Below are positions 12,084-20,538 of a stretch of DNA of 64,000 nt, in pieces (the stretch's first letter is position 1; each line of letters begins with the position of its first letter). The stretch is taken from assembly GCA_030949385.1 (NCBI GenBank), contig JAUZSP010000003.1, positions 124,001-188,000 on the forward strand, read 5' to 3'. This stretch comes from Gammaproteobacteria bacterium (GTDB lineage Bacteria; Pseudomonadota; Gammaproteobacteria; JAUZRS01). The position numbers were made by a program, and so were the translations under genes. The notes beneath the pieces were generated by a model. It ran no database searches. It was not told the origin of the DNA and saw only the letters and a list, made by a program, of their open reading frames with translations.

Positions 12084-12108
12084 ACATCGGTTTTTCAATC
12101 TCGTTATT

Positions 12109-12135
12109 AAAGGTGCTCTTTAGAGCGCCTTTTTT
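12109..12135 (+). terminator. Terminator downstream of sqr
   Basis: AAAGGTGCTC pairs with GAGCGCCTTT (one mismatch), followed by a T tract, starting 25 bases after the sqr stop. Confidence 0.8.
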
Positions 12136-12180
12136 ATGGCTGCACAAAAAAAGACCGAATCAGCTTTTATCACAGCCACA

Positions 12181-12209
12181 AAAAAACCCAGCCTAGCTGG
12201 GTTTTTTTT
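12181..12209 (-). terminator. Terminator downstream of rpmG (works on either strand)
   Basis: AAAAAACCCAGC-CTA-GCTGGGTTTTTT is a perfect palindrome with A and T tracts on either side. It lies 31 bases beyond the rpmG stop on the minus strand and also backs up the sqr terminator on the plus strand. Confidence 0.85.
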
Positions 12210-12239
12210 ACACATCAGACAAACAAACAAAATTAAAAG

Positions 12240-12395
12240 TTACTTAATTTTGCCTTCTTTGTACATAACGTGTTTACGCACAACAGGATCGAATTTTTTG
12301 ATTTCGAACTTGCTGGTCATGGTGCGCTTGTTTTTGGTCGTGGTGTAGAAGTGACCGGTACCCGCGCTGGAAATCAAACGAATTTTATCACGCAT
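12240..12395 (-). CDS. rpmG: 50S ribosomal protein L33
   Basis: A short gene of 51 codons encoding [17 protein letters not shown]... and ending EGKIK. The family features [25 protein letters not shown] and the basic content are clear. It has TTTAKN in place of zinc-binding cysteines, so it is the Cys-free form usual in gammaproteobacteria. AGGAG precedes its ATG, ten bases after the rpmB stop; rpmB-rpmG is the usual pair. Confidence 0.96.
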   Translation of the reverse strand: MRDKIRLISSAGTGHFYTTTKNKRTMTSKFEIKKFDPVVRKHVMYKEGKIK

Positions 12396-12405
12396 AACTT
12401 ATCTC

Positions 12406-12642
12406 CTAAACCTTCTCGCCACGGCCACGCATTTCGGCAAGTACGGTATCAATACCTTTCTTGTCGATGATGCGCATCCCTTTGGTAGTCAAGCGCAAAC
12501 GCACCCAACGGTTCTCACTTTCAACCCAAAAACGATGGGACTGTAAATTGGGCAAGAAGCGACGTCTGGTTTTGTTATGAGCGTGAGAAACATTGTTTCC
12601 GCTCATGAGCCGCTTGCCGGTCACCTGACATACTTTGGCCAT
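12406..12642 (-). CDS. rpmB: 50S ribosomal protein L28
   Basis: A 78-residue protein opening [21 protein letters not shown] and containing [12 protein letters not shown] and [16 protein letters not shown], standard for L28. It starts at 12642, with GGAGAGCC nine or so bases upstream. An upstream in-frame ATG would add ~25 unrelated residues and is rejected. First gene of rpmBG. Confidence 0.97.
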   Translation of the reverse strand: MAKVCQVTGKRLMSGNNVSHAHNKTRRRFLPNLQSHRFWVESENRWVRLRLTTKGMRIIDKKGIDTVLAEMRGRGEKV

Positions 12643-12809
12643 GTTGGCTCTCCAAAAATATCGTGTTGCAGCAAAGCCGCGCACAATACCAAAAGAGCAC
12701 GAATATGACAAGTACAATTTTACCCAATATCAATAACCCTACAATCCCCATCTGGAAAAACAGCGACAAACTGGCTATAGTGGCTCGCCATTCACCACTG
12801 AGCACAGAC

Positions 12810-13166
12810 ATGGACATTATCTTTATCAATGATCTGCAAATAGAGACCATTATCGGCATCTATGATTGGGAGCGCGAAACCAAGCAGACCGTCAGCATTG
12901 ATCTGGAAATGGCCAGCGACATCCGCGCTGCCGCCAACAGCGATGCCATTGAAGATACCCTCAACTACAAAGCCGTTGCCAAACGGCTGATTGCCTTTGT
13001 CGAACCGAGCAGCTTTCAACTGGTAGAGACCCTCGCCGAGCGCCTGACCGAAATCATTCGTAACGAGTTTCAAGTGCCTTGGGTCAAATTAACCCTGCAC
13101 AAACCCGGTGCGCTGCGCGGTGCCAAAGACGTGGGCATCATCATCGAACGAGGCAACAAGGTTTAA
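12810..13166 (+). CDS. folB: Dihydroneopterin aldolase FolB
   Basis: A 118-residue folate-pathway enzyme cleaving 7,8-dihydroneopterin to 6-hydroxymethyl-dihydropterin. Visible are MDIIFINDLQIETIIGIYDWER, the helix LNYKAVAKRLIAFVE, and LTLHKPGALRGAKDVGI with the catalytic Lys. The start at 12810 gives the normal family length; an upstream frame to 12663 adds unrelated sequence over the rpmB promoter side. folK follows after 20 bp, so two consecutive steps of the pathway are co-transcribed. Confidence 0.93.
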   Translation: MDIIFINDLQIETIIGIYDWERETKQTVSIDLEMASDIRAAANSDAIEDTLNYKAVAKRLIAFVEPSSFQLVETLAERLTEIIRNEFQVPWVKLTLHKPGALRGAKDVGIIIERGNKV

Positions 13167-13186
13167 TCGCCTTTTTAGACGCGCCA

Positions 13187-13669
13187 ATGCCTCAGGTTTT
13201 TGTCAGTATCGGCAGCAACATTCAAGCTGCCCAAAACATCCGCTCCTCGCTACAGACTCTAAAACAGCAGTTTGGCAGCCTCATCCAATCACAAACGTAC
13301 CAAAGCCCTGCGGTCGGTTTTGAAGGCGCGCCCTTTTATAACTTGGTCGTTGGTTTTAGCAGCGCGCTGCCATTATGGGATCTCTACGATCAGTTGCGCC
13401 AAATCGAAACCGATCACGGACGGCAACGCAACGGGATTAAATTTTCCTCACGTCCCTTAGATCTGGACATCCTGCTCTACGGTGAGCTGCACCTCGAAAC
13501 AGAAAAATTACAGCTCCCCAGCGCAGAAATAGAGCAGTACGCCTTTGTACTTAAACCACTATCCGACTGCATTCCCGATCAAAAACACCCTCATCTAAGG
13601 CAAACCTACCAGCAGCTCTGGAATGACTTTCAAGGCGATAAAACACAATTACAACCCATCACGCTCTAA
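13187..13669 (+). CDS. folK: 6-Hydroxymethyl-7,8-dihydropterin pyrophosphokinase FolK
   Basis: A 160-residue enzyme transferring pyrophosphate from ATP to the FolB product. The family pattern VFVSIGSNIQ at the start, YQSPAVGFEGAPFYNLVV, and the catalytic SRPLDLDILLYG are present. The start at 13187 gives MPQVFVSIGSN; the ribosome-binding site is weak, and translation may be coupled to folB. Confidence 0.93.
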   Translation: MPQVFVSIGSNIQAAQNIRSSLQTLKQQFGSLIQSQTYQSPAVGFEGAPFYNLVVGFSSALPLWDLYDQLRQIETDHGRQRNGIKFSSRPLDLDILLYGELHLETEKLQLPSAEIEQYAFVLKPLSDCIPDQKHPHLRQTYQQLWNDFQGDKTQLQPITL

Positions 13670-13730
13670 TCCAGTCGTAAGCAAAACAGCTTACACTTCC
13701 GTGTTCAGTCCCTTATAACGGAGCTCATCC

Positions 13731-14126
13731 ATGCAACCTCAGCAGCGCGCCCACCTCTGTTTTAGTTATATTTCCCTCTATTTTATCGCCATTGCCCTGT
13801 TGCAGTTGCTCGCAGCACCCAGCCCCCTGTTGCAAACCATTGTTATGATTGTCGGCATCCCCGCCACGATTGTGTTTGTCCTCTCCAGTCTGATCGGCAT
13901 TATGAGCACCTTTATCTTCTGCCGTGATCAGTGGCCACTGGTGGCCATGTCCGCCAGCCTGTTCGGGCTTTATCTGCTCTTTTTTAGCAACAAACAGCAG
14001 CTCAGTGACCCTGAGGCCGACAACAGCGACCTCTACCGGCTGGCGTTTTTAGCCGCCGCCCTGATTGTTATTTTATCCGTCCGCTGGTTGCTAGAAAAAA
14101 ATCACGCGGATAATAAACAGCCTTAA
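13731..14126 (+). CDS. Small multi-pass membrane protein, function unknown
   Basis: A 131-residue protein with about four hydrophobic helices (around 10-28, 35-60, 66-86 and 102-120). I do not recognise its family. GGAG precedes the ATG at a good distance. It converges on the DUF3833 lipoprotein gene, with stop codons overlapping by four bases. Confidence 0.55.
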   Translation: MQPQQRAHLCFSYISLYFIAIALLQLLAAPSPLLQTIVMIVGIPATIVFVLSSLIGIMSTFIFCRDQWPLVAMSASLFGLYLLFFSNKQQLSDPEADNSDLYRLAFLAAALIVILSVRWLLEKNHADNKQP

Positions 14127-14716
14127 GGCTGACCAAACAAATAATTCCGCATCTGCTCCACCGTGTCGCGCACCTGCTCCACCGCATCATCTAAAGTGAG
14201 GGTGCGCTGCACAAAGATCGTCAGCTCCCCCATCGGCAAGCCGTACTTTTTCAGGCTGATTTTCTGCATTACGCTGTTGGCATCAATGGCGTAACTCCAC
14301 TGCTCCACCTGACGTACCGCTACCTCACTGCCATCATCAAAAGAGAAGCGGTAATTCCAATAGGCGCTGTTGCCCGCTACCCGCCCCTCGCCTTGACTCT
14401 GTGCATCAGAGGCCGCAATGCGATAACGGTGTTCATCCAATTTCTTCAAGGTCACAATACGCTGCGCCACCTTGCCCGTGCTGTAACGCCACGTCTGTTG
14501 AAGTTTACCCAGATCCTGTTGCCACGCGGCTTCCATCTCAATGCGAAAGCGTTGGCGCACCACACCGCTGCGGTCGGTGTAAATGCCCCAACCGCTCAAG
14601 TGACCACTGTAAAAGGCCTGTGGATCAAACAGCGGTCTTTGCAGGGCGTAATCCTCTATGTTTTGCGCCTGACAGCCCAGCAATAACAGCAGCAGTGCAA
14701 CCAAACTTATTTTCAT
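14123..14716 (-). CDS. DUF3833 family lipoprotein
   Basis: A 197-residue protein with an N-terminal lipobox (ALLLLLLGC), so probably lipidated and anchored in the outer or inner membrane. The body follows the DUF3833 pattern: GHLSGWGIYTDRSGVVRQRF, WRYSTGKVAQR, HRYRIAASDAQSQGEGRVAGNSAYWNY. Members are usually small single-domain lipoproteins of unknown function. An ATG at 14728, seven bases after the mutM stop, is an equally possible start. It follows mutM on the same strand. Confidence 0.8.
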   Translation of the reverse strand: MKISLVALLLLLLGCQAQNIEDYALQRPLFDPQAFYSGHLSGWGIYTDRSGVVRQRFRIEMEAAWQQDLGKLQQTWRYSTGKVAQRIVTLKKLDEHRYRIAASDAQSQGEGRVAGNSAYWNYRFSFDDGSEVAVRQVEQWSYAIDANSVMQKISLKKYGLPMGELTIFVQRTLTLDDAVEQVRDTVEQMRNYLFGQP

Positions 14717-14734
14717 ATCATTCAACATGGAGAA

Positions 14735-15547
14735 TTACCGCTGACAGGTGGAACAAAAAAAGGTCGAACGCTGACCCAAAACAACCTGTTCAATCGGCTT
14801 TTCACAAACCAGACAGGCTTCATTTTTGCGCCCATAAACGTGCAACTTTTGCTGAAAATAGCCGGGCTTGCCATCGGCTTGAACAAAATCTTTCAGCGTC
14901 GTGCCGCCCTGTTCAATGGCCGCCGCCAACACCGCTTTAATCACCCGCAGCAGCCGCTCGAAACGGGCTTTGGAGATTTTGCCCGCTGCCGTGGTGGGTA
15001 AAATACCGCTGAGAAACAGTGCCTCGCTGGCGTAGATGTTTCCCACCCCCACCACCACCTGCGAGTTCATAATAAAATTTTTCACCGCCACCCGCCGCCC
15101 TTTGGCTCGTTGCAGCAGGTAATCCAGATTAAATTCATCACTCAAGGGTTCCGGCCCCAGCTTTTGCAACAGCCAGTGCTGCTCAAGGGGTTCACTGCTC
15201 CAAAGCACCGAACCAAAGCGGCGCGGATCACGCAGCCGCAACGCCTGACCGTTAGCCAAGGAGAACTGCACATGATCGTGCTTTTCCAGTGGCAAACTCT
15301 GTTTTACCAGCCGTAAACTGCCCGACATGCCCAGATGCACAATGGCACAGCCTGTTTTGCTCTGGATCAAAATGTATTTACCCCGTCGCTCCACAGAGCG
15401 GACAAACTGCCCCTCAATCTGCTGCAACTCTGGCGGCACCAGCCAACGCAACTGGGGCTGAAACACCTGCACAGATTTGATTTTTTTACCCAGCAAATGA
15501 GGGCGAATGCCTCGACAGGTGGTTTCTACTTCAGGCAGTTCCGGCAT
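14735..15547 (-). CDS. mutM: Formamidopyrimidine-DNA glycosylase MutM (Fpg)
   Basis: A 270-residue bifunctional glycosylase/AP lyase that removes 8-oxoguanine. It opens MPELPEVETTCRGI, giving the catalytic N-terminal Pro and Glu after Met removal. Also visible are the helix-two-turn-helix region MNSQVVVGVGNIYASEALF and a C-terminal zinc finger, C-x2-C-x16-C-x2-C. The start at 15547 is fixed by the PELPEVE requirement; a longer frame to 15691 is discarded. Confidence 0.97.
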   Translation of the reverse strand: MPELPEVETTCRGIRPHLLGKKIKSVQVFQPQLRWLVPPELQQIEGQFVRSVERRGKYILIQSKTGCAIVHLGMSGSLRLVKQSLPLEKHDHVQFSLANGQALRLRDPRRFGSVLWSSEPLEQHWLLQKLGPEPLSDEFNLDYLLQRAKGRRVAVKNFIMNSQVVVGVGNIYASEALFLSGILPTTAAGKISKARFERLLRVIKAVLAAAIEQGGTTLKDFVQADGKPGYFQQKLHVYGRKNEACLVCEKPIEQVVLGQRSTFFCSTCQR

Positions 15548-15709
15548 AACAGACTCGATGGGGTCATCAAAAAAAGGTGGACGGCAGTGTAACAAGTAAG
15601 GCGCAGCAACCGAAGGGCGGTGCGTTTTGGTGAGTGGCAGCGATTCTGTTTGACACTGTTTATCGATAAGTCCAGTGTAATACCAAATCACAATCGATGG
15701 GGTCTACTC

Positions 15710-15916
15710 ATGTTATCTGTCACCGTTTCTCCGAAGTATCAAGTGGTTATTCCAAAAGAGGTCAGGGAGTCAATGGGCATTGTCTCTGGGCAAAAGATCC
15801 AAATGTTGACCTATCGGAATCGCATTGAGCTGATTCCGATCAGGCCAATGAAACAACTGAAAGGGTTTCTCAAGGGGATTGATACCGAGGTTGGCAGAGA
15901 GGCTGACGGCCTGTGA
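15710..15916 (+). CDS. vapB: AbrB/SpoVT-fold antitoxin, VapB-like
   Basis: A 68-residue protein with a complete swapped-hairpin AbrB domain: VTVSPKYQVVIPKEVRESMGI, then GQKIQMLTYRNRIELIPI. The C-terminal tail (LKGFLKGIDTEVGREADGL) is the part that normally wraps the toxin. It should bind its own promoter and neutralise the PIN toxin encoded by the overlapping vapC frame (GTGA at 15913-15916). The start at 15710 is the Met just before LSVTVSP. Confidence 0.85.
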   Translation: MLSVTVSPKYQVVIPKEVRESMGIVSGQKIQMLTYRNRIELIPIRPMKQLKGFLKGIDTEVGREADGL

Positions 15917-16296
15917 ATGTCGTCGATTCTTCAGCTTGGTTGTCGTATTTTTCCGGTGATGCCAACGCGGAGGTGTTCTCGCAGCCAATAGAAAATATCG
16001 ACACCTTGATTGTGCCGAGCATAACGATTACCGAAGTGTTTAAGTGTGTTTTTCGACAGCGCGGGGAAGATTTGGCTTTGGAATGTGTCGCTCACATGGA
16101 GTAAGGAAGCGTGGTGCCACTGAATGGCTCATTGGCCATCAATGCAGCGCACTACGGTCTCGAATACAAACTCCCCTTGGCGGACAGCATCATCTACGCA
16201 ACCGCAAAAAAATGTGATGCTCTGATCTGGACACAAGATCGTGATTTTGAGGGACTTGAGGGGGTGAATTATTTTGTTAAACAGAAGCAGGCATGA
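15913..16296 (+). pseudogene. vapC: VapC-type PIN-domain toxin interrupted by an in-frame stop
   Basis: Read through, the frame gives a ~127-residue PIN ribonuclease with all expected acidic residues: Asp5 (NVVDSS), Glu41 (ITITEV), Asp91 (LPLADSII) and Asp109/Asp111 (TQDRDF). Codon 64 is TAA (16102-16104), between HME and GSVVPL; the frame continues without a shift. A single C-to-T change from CAA would explain it. The GTG start at 15913 overlaps the vapB stop. As written the toxin is cut in half and should be inactive unless the stop is read through or an internal GTG (16111) yields a fragment. Confidence 0.85.
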
Positions 16297-16509
16297 CCGT
16301 TGGTGCTGGGATTTTGGCTTGTATGGGGCTTGTTTTTCTATTACTCTTGATTCTTGCTCATCCAGCTAACGAATAAAATTAGATCGTGATTCACACGCAA
16401 CATAAATCCACAATCTAAACCGCGTGTTAAACAAGCCCGCCAGTTAAGTTATTACACGCTATTGAAAATAGTAAAGCGAACGAAACAAAATTTGTACTGA
16501 GGATCTGAA
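16297..16509. other. AT-rich spacer between vapBC and the restriction-modification genes
   Basis: About 210 bases with no recognisable gene, noticeably more A+T-rich than the flanks. The restriction-modification promoter is expected here. I saw no clear direct or inverted repeat marking an island edge. Confidence 0.4.
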
Positions 16510-17121
16510 TTGAAATTAGAAGAACATATTTTTCACTCTAAATCTTTCATTAAATTTATTGATGACGCTGTCGCTTTTATGCTCAACACACCAATGGAAT
16601 CACTACCTCCAGATGATACATTTTCTGGTGGTGGCGTGTATGCACTCTATTACAACGGTGATTGCCCTTTATATCAGAAAATTTATAGCCAAAATAAAGA
16701 CCTCCCAATATACGTTGGTAAAGCCGTTTTACCAGGATGGAGACAAGGGCGAAATACAGATAAAGAACAGACCCCTGCCCTGTTTAGACGACTGCGCGAG
16801 CATTCAAGAAGCATAAATTCCGCACATAATCTTGAGCTGGCTCATTTTGCCTGCAAATTCGTTGTACTCAAATCTCAAGAAGCTGATTTGATTGGTACAG
16901 TAGAGGCTGCGATGACAAGACGACATAACCCATTATGGAATTCACATATTGACGGTTTCGGCAATCATGATCCCGGCAAAGGCCGTTATGAACAAGCAAA
17001 ATCAGAATGGGATGCATTGCACCCCGGTCGTGCTTGGGCTGAGCGTTTAAAAGGGACACCTCCAGACAGCAATGAAATAGAAGTAAAAATAGGCGCATAT
17101 CATGTCAACAAATCAACTTAA
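16510..17121 (+). CDS. Type II restriction endonuclease, Eco29kI-like GIY-YIG family
   Basis: A 203-residue protein with the GIY-YIG core: GVYALYY (Tyr44) and PIYVGKA (Tyr68), then RRLREHSR (Arg94, His98), VEAAM (Glu132) and NPLWN (Asn144). The Arg-His-Glu-Asn spacing (4, 34, 12) equals what I recall for the Eco29kI active site, which cuts CCGCGG. The start is a TTG with GAGGA upstream. It overlaps the methylase gene by 20 bp, so the two are translated together. Specificity is inferred from family only. Base composition is AT-richer than the neighbouring housekeeping genes, suggesting acquisition by transfer. Confidence 0.85.
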   Translation: MKLEEHIFHSKSFIKFIDDAVAFMLNTPMESLPPDDTFSGGGVYALYYNGDCPLYQKIYSQNKDLPIYVGKAVLPGWRQGRNTDKEQTPALFRRLREHSRSINSAHNLELAHFACKFVVLKSQEADLIGTVEAAMTRRHNPLWNSHIDGFGNHDPGKGRYEQAKSEWDALHPGRAWAERLKGTPPDSNEIEVKIGAYHVNKST

Positions 17122-18289
17122 TTCAGTAGAGCTTTTCTCAGGGGCGGGTGGCTTAGCACTTGGCATGTCAAAAAGTGGCTTTCATCATGAACTGCTTGTA
17201 GAGCTTGATAAAAATGCAGTTGAAACCTTAATTAAAAATCATGATTCAGGTCAAGCCCAGATAAAAAATTGGAACATAAAGCATGATGACGTGAACAACG
17301 TATCGTTTAAAAAATTCAAAAATAAAATATCAGTTGTTGCAGGCGGCCCTCCCTGCCAACCCTTTTCCCTCGGCGGAAAGCATAAAGCATTCAATGATGC
17401 GCGTGATATGTTTCCACAATCCGTTCGGGCTGTCAGGGAATCCCAGCCAGATTCTTTTATCTTTGAAAATGTTAAGGGGCTGCTAAGAAAAAAATTTAGT
17501 GCCTATTTTGAATACATCATCCTGCAACTGACTTACCCAAATATAACCAAGTGTGATAATGAAGATTGGCAAGATCATTTATGCCACCTTGAGGAAACGC
17601 ATACAAAAGGAAACTATCGAGGCCTAAAATACACTGTTCTATTTCGATTGCTCAATGCCGCTGACTATGGCGTACCTCAAAAACGAGAGCGTGTCTTTAT
17701 AGTTGGTTTTCGCAATGACTTAAATATTAAGTGGAGCTTTCCAAAAGCAACCCATTCGCGGGATTCATTATTGTGGCAACAATGGGTCACTGGGGATTAT
17801 TGGGAGCGTTTAAAGGTTTCAAAATATGACCGACCAAAACAAAACTCATCAATTGAGAAGCTATCTTCTAAGTTACAAAAAAAATACGGTTTATTTAAAC
17901 CAACAGAAAAACCGTGGGTTACTGTCCGTGATGCTATCAACGATTTACCTTGTCCAAAAAAAGAAAACAGCTACAACAACCATCAATTCAGAGAGGGGGC
18001 AAAATCTTATCCTGGGCATACAGGCAGCCCCATAGACGAGCCATCCAAGACCCTTAAGGCTGGAGATCATGGCGTTCCTGGAGGGGAAAACATGATTCGA
18101 TTTAACGATGATTCAATTCGATATTTCACCGTAAGGGAAGCGGCAAGAATTCAAACCTTTCCTGACGACTATCATATTTCAGGCGTTTGGAGTGAATGCA
18201 TGCGGCAAATAGGCAATGCCGTCCCTGTGTCACTCGCTGAAGTCGTTGCTCATAGCGTTTACTCAGCAATCGTCTCTAACAAGGCTTAG
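17102..18289 (+). CDS. DNA cytosine-5 methyltransferase of the restriction-modification pair
   Basis: A 395-residue C5 methylase with the ordered motifs: I (ELFSGAGGLALG), IV with catalytic Cys85 (GGPPCQPFSLGG), VI (FENVKGL), VIII (PQKRERVFIVGF), IX (REAARIQTFPDDY) and X (QIGNAVPVSLA). The target-recognition region lies between VIII and IX. It should protect the host from the overlapping GIY-YIG nuclease. AT-rich composition and poly-A/Lys tracts match the nuclease gene and differ from the surroundings. No very-short-patch repair (Vsr) gene is adjacent. Confidence 0.95.
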   Translation: MSTNQLNSVELFSGAGGLALGMSKSGFHHELLVELDKNAVETLIKNHDSGQAQIKNWNIKHDDVNNVSFKKFKNKISVVAGGPPCQPFSLGGKHKAFNDARDMFPQSVRAVRESQPDSFIFENVKGLLRKKFSAYFEYIILQLTYPNITKCDNEDWQDHLCHLEETHTKGNYRGLKYTVLFRLLNAADYGVPQKRERVFIVGFRNDLNIKWSFPKATHSRDSLLWQQWVTGDYWERLKVSKYDRPKQNSSIEKLSSKLQKKYGLFKPTEKPWVTVRDAINDLPCPKKENSYNNHQFREGAKSYPGHTGSPIDEPSKTLKAGDHGVPGGENMIRFNDDSIRYFTVREAARIQTFPDDYHISGVWSECMRQIGNAVPVSLAEVVAHSVYSAIVSNKA

Positions 18290-18317
18290 CGGTTTTAAAC
18301 AAAAAACGTGGCTCACC

Positions 18318-19163
18318 TCACTGATCCAAAAAAGCCTCAGCCCGCTGAGGTAAAAACAACAACTCCTCACTCAAGGCCGCACTGAAACGCAGCTGATAAT
18401 TCGCCCCCTCTGGCACCAGCGTCAACGGTTCTTCGTTCACCACCCGATAACGCCAACTTTGAGTTTCACTGCGTAAAATAAGCCGCGCCCCCGTCACCTC
18501 AGCGCTAAAAGGCAACACCGCCTCCGCCAGCGCAAAACGCCACGACTCCGCCAACTGCTCCGCCGCCAAAGCAGGCTCTTGTGTGCTGCTCAAAGACCAC
18601 AAGCCCGCCTTTTTTTCGATCTGAATGTACGGGGTTTCAATGGAGATCAAGCTCGCCATCGGTTCAAAGGGACGACGCTGCACCAACTCTCGCCCACCGC
18701 CTGCCCACAACGGCAAATAAACATCATCCAACAGAAACAACGTCTGATCGAGCCTCACATAACGTTTTCCACTGGGGCTTTTATCGCCAAAAGCCAATGA
18801 CACCTCACCCAACTGCAACACCGCCCGAGGCGGCTGCAAGCCAAATTCAACTAAATTTAAGCCCTCGATGGGGTACTGCGAGCGCACCTCTGCCTGCCTG
18901 ATGGCCAACGCCGCCTCAATCCGCAACGGATCAGCAGGTGCGTGAAACGGCTCTTGCAACCACCAGCGCCCCGCTTGGCGTTGCACAACCATGCGCTCTC
19001 CAGCCAGCGGTTGAAACACCAACGACTCAAGCTCAAGATCTAACCCAATCAGAGGCGGCTCAGGCCGCTGCTCCATCACCTGACTCAGATAGATCAACAC
19101 CCCCAACTGCAACAACACCACAAAAATAAGCAGATTAAGCCAACTGCGTTTGTCCATCTTCAT
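18318..19163 (-). CDS. DUF4340 domain protein of a Gld-type ABC cluster
   Basis: A 281-residue protein with one N-terminal transmembrane helix (WLNLLIFVVLLQLGVLIYL) and a periplasmic beta-rich body containing VVQRQAGRWWLQEP, LAFGDKSPSGKRYVRLD and LFLLDDVYLPL, typical of DUF4340. Such proteins are regularly the last gene of GldA/GldF/GldG-like ABC clusters, as here. Their biochemical role is not established. ATGs at 19163 and 19157 are both possible starts. Confidence 0.85.
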   Translation of the reverse strand: MKMDKRSWLNLLIFVVLLQLGVLIYLSQVMEQRPEPPLIGLDLELESLVFQPLAGERMVVQRQAGRWWLQEPFHAPADPLRIEAALAIRQAEVRSQYPIEGLNLVEFGLQPPRAVLQLGEVSLAFGDKSPSGKRYVRLDQTLFLLDDVYLPLWAGGGRELVQRRPFEPMASLISIETPYIQIEKKAGLWSLSSTQEPALAAEQLAESWRFALAEAVLPFSAEVTGARLILRSETQSWRYRVVNEEPLTLVPEGANYQLRFSAALSEELLFLPQRAEAFLDQ

Positions 19164-19166
19164 CGC

Positions 19167-20538
19167 CTAATCACCCGCGACCTCACTCACAACACGCCGT
19201 CGTCGCCAGACAATCATAAACCCGGTCAACAACAACCCCGCTGGCAACAGCAGAAAAAAACCAAAGCCGATCAGAGCAATCTGCCACGAACTCAACTGCA
19301 ACTGGCTGTCTGCCGCTTTCGGCATGGAGATCTGCAACAGATTATCCTTCTCCGTCAACCAACTGAAGAGGCGCGACCCCAGCTCCAAGTTGCCACCGTT
19401 GCCCAGATATTGATTGGCGAGAAAATCACCATCACCGATCACCACCACTCGCTGCTGCTCGCGCTGATTGGGCAAAGGGCGCTGCAAAACCAAACCCAAA
19501 CTGAGCGGCCCCGCACGTTCATCGCTGCCCTCATCAAAACCGATCTCACCCTCAATGGGGCTTAACTCCGTCCAACTGCGGGGCAAGGTCTGCAACAGCG
19601 TCTGTACTTGCCAGCCACTCGGCTGCTTGGCCTGCAACGCCTGCGCCTGCGGGAACAGAGACACCGTCTGTAAAGGGGCGGTGATGGCATGATCACCGTA
19701 CTCACTCACCAAAGCAAAATCCGGTGAATCAATGCCAAACAGCGAGCCACTGGCATCCACAATCACCCCCCGGCAGACGTTCAAGATCCAGCTCCGTGGC
19801 CAATCGCTGCAAACCGTCGTCACTGTTGGGTTCACTCAACCAAAGCAGATTGCCGCCCCGTTGCAAATAGCTCTGCAACAGCGCCACCTCACCAGGCAGA
19901 TAGGCGCTCTGCGGCGAAGCCAACACCAGCAGATTTGTGTTATCGGGAATCTGTGGCTGAGTGATCAAATTAAGACGTTGCAGCTGAAACCCCCGCGCTT
20001 GCAGCCGCCGACCCAACTCAAAATAATCAAAATTGGCTTTGCCCAGTGGGTCACGCTCACCATGCCCCTCAATAAACACCAGCCAACTCTGCTCTGGCTG
20101 AGCCAAACGCAACAGCGCATTGCTAAAGCTGCGCTCATCCAGACGCTGCAAACGCTGTTGACGCTGCTGATAATCAATAAACAGCTCACCACCCTGCGCG
20201 ATACCCAACTCTCGCGCCAACGCCGGTGAGGTTTCAGGATTGATAAAGGTCAAACTGATGTCCGCTTTCAAACGCTGATAACGGCTGATCAGATCTTGAA
20301 TCGCTTTGCGCGTCACCTCATCGGGGCCAAGATAGACCGTCACCTGCACCGGTTCACTCAAGGTCTGCAACAGCTCCACACTGGTCTGACTCAAACTGTT
20401 GCGGCCATCCCGGCTCAGATCCCACTGCCACGAGTACACGGTACTCAACCACGCCAACACCCCCAACAAAAGGGCAAACAACAGATAAAAAATAACATTT
20501 TGCCAACGTCGAGAGCGCGGCTTCAGAACGGCTTTCAT
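19167..20538 (-). pseudogene. GldG-like ABC auxiliary protein, frameshifted at a C/G run
   Basis: The 5' part (20538 to ~19772) has a signal-anchor helix and the GldG-type domain (SWQWDLSRDGRNSLSQ, LVFIEGHGERDPLG, LLVLASPQ). It then runs into a spurious tail after ELDLERLPGG. The 3' part, in another frame, resumes at VIVDASGSLFGIDSP and continues through VVVIGDGDFLANQYLGNGGN to a C-terminal helix and a basic RRRR end. Removing one base from the six-C run at 19766-19771 (G on the coding strand) restores one ~456-residue protein of normal length. It follows the permease gene as TAA-ATG with no gap. Either an assembly error or a broken/phase-variable gene. Confidence 0.85.

Noticed and set aside
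12663-12809. N-terminal extension of FolB
   Set aside because: The added ~49 residues do not resemble FolB and cover the divergent rpmB promoter side; the start at 12810 gives normal length.
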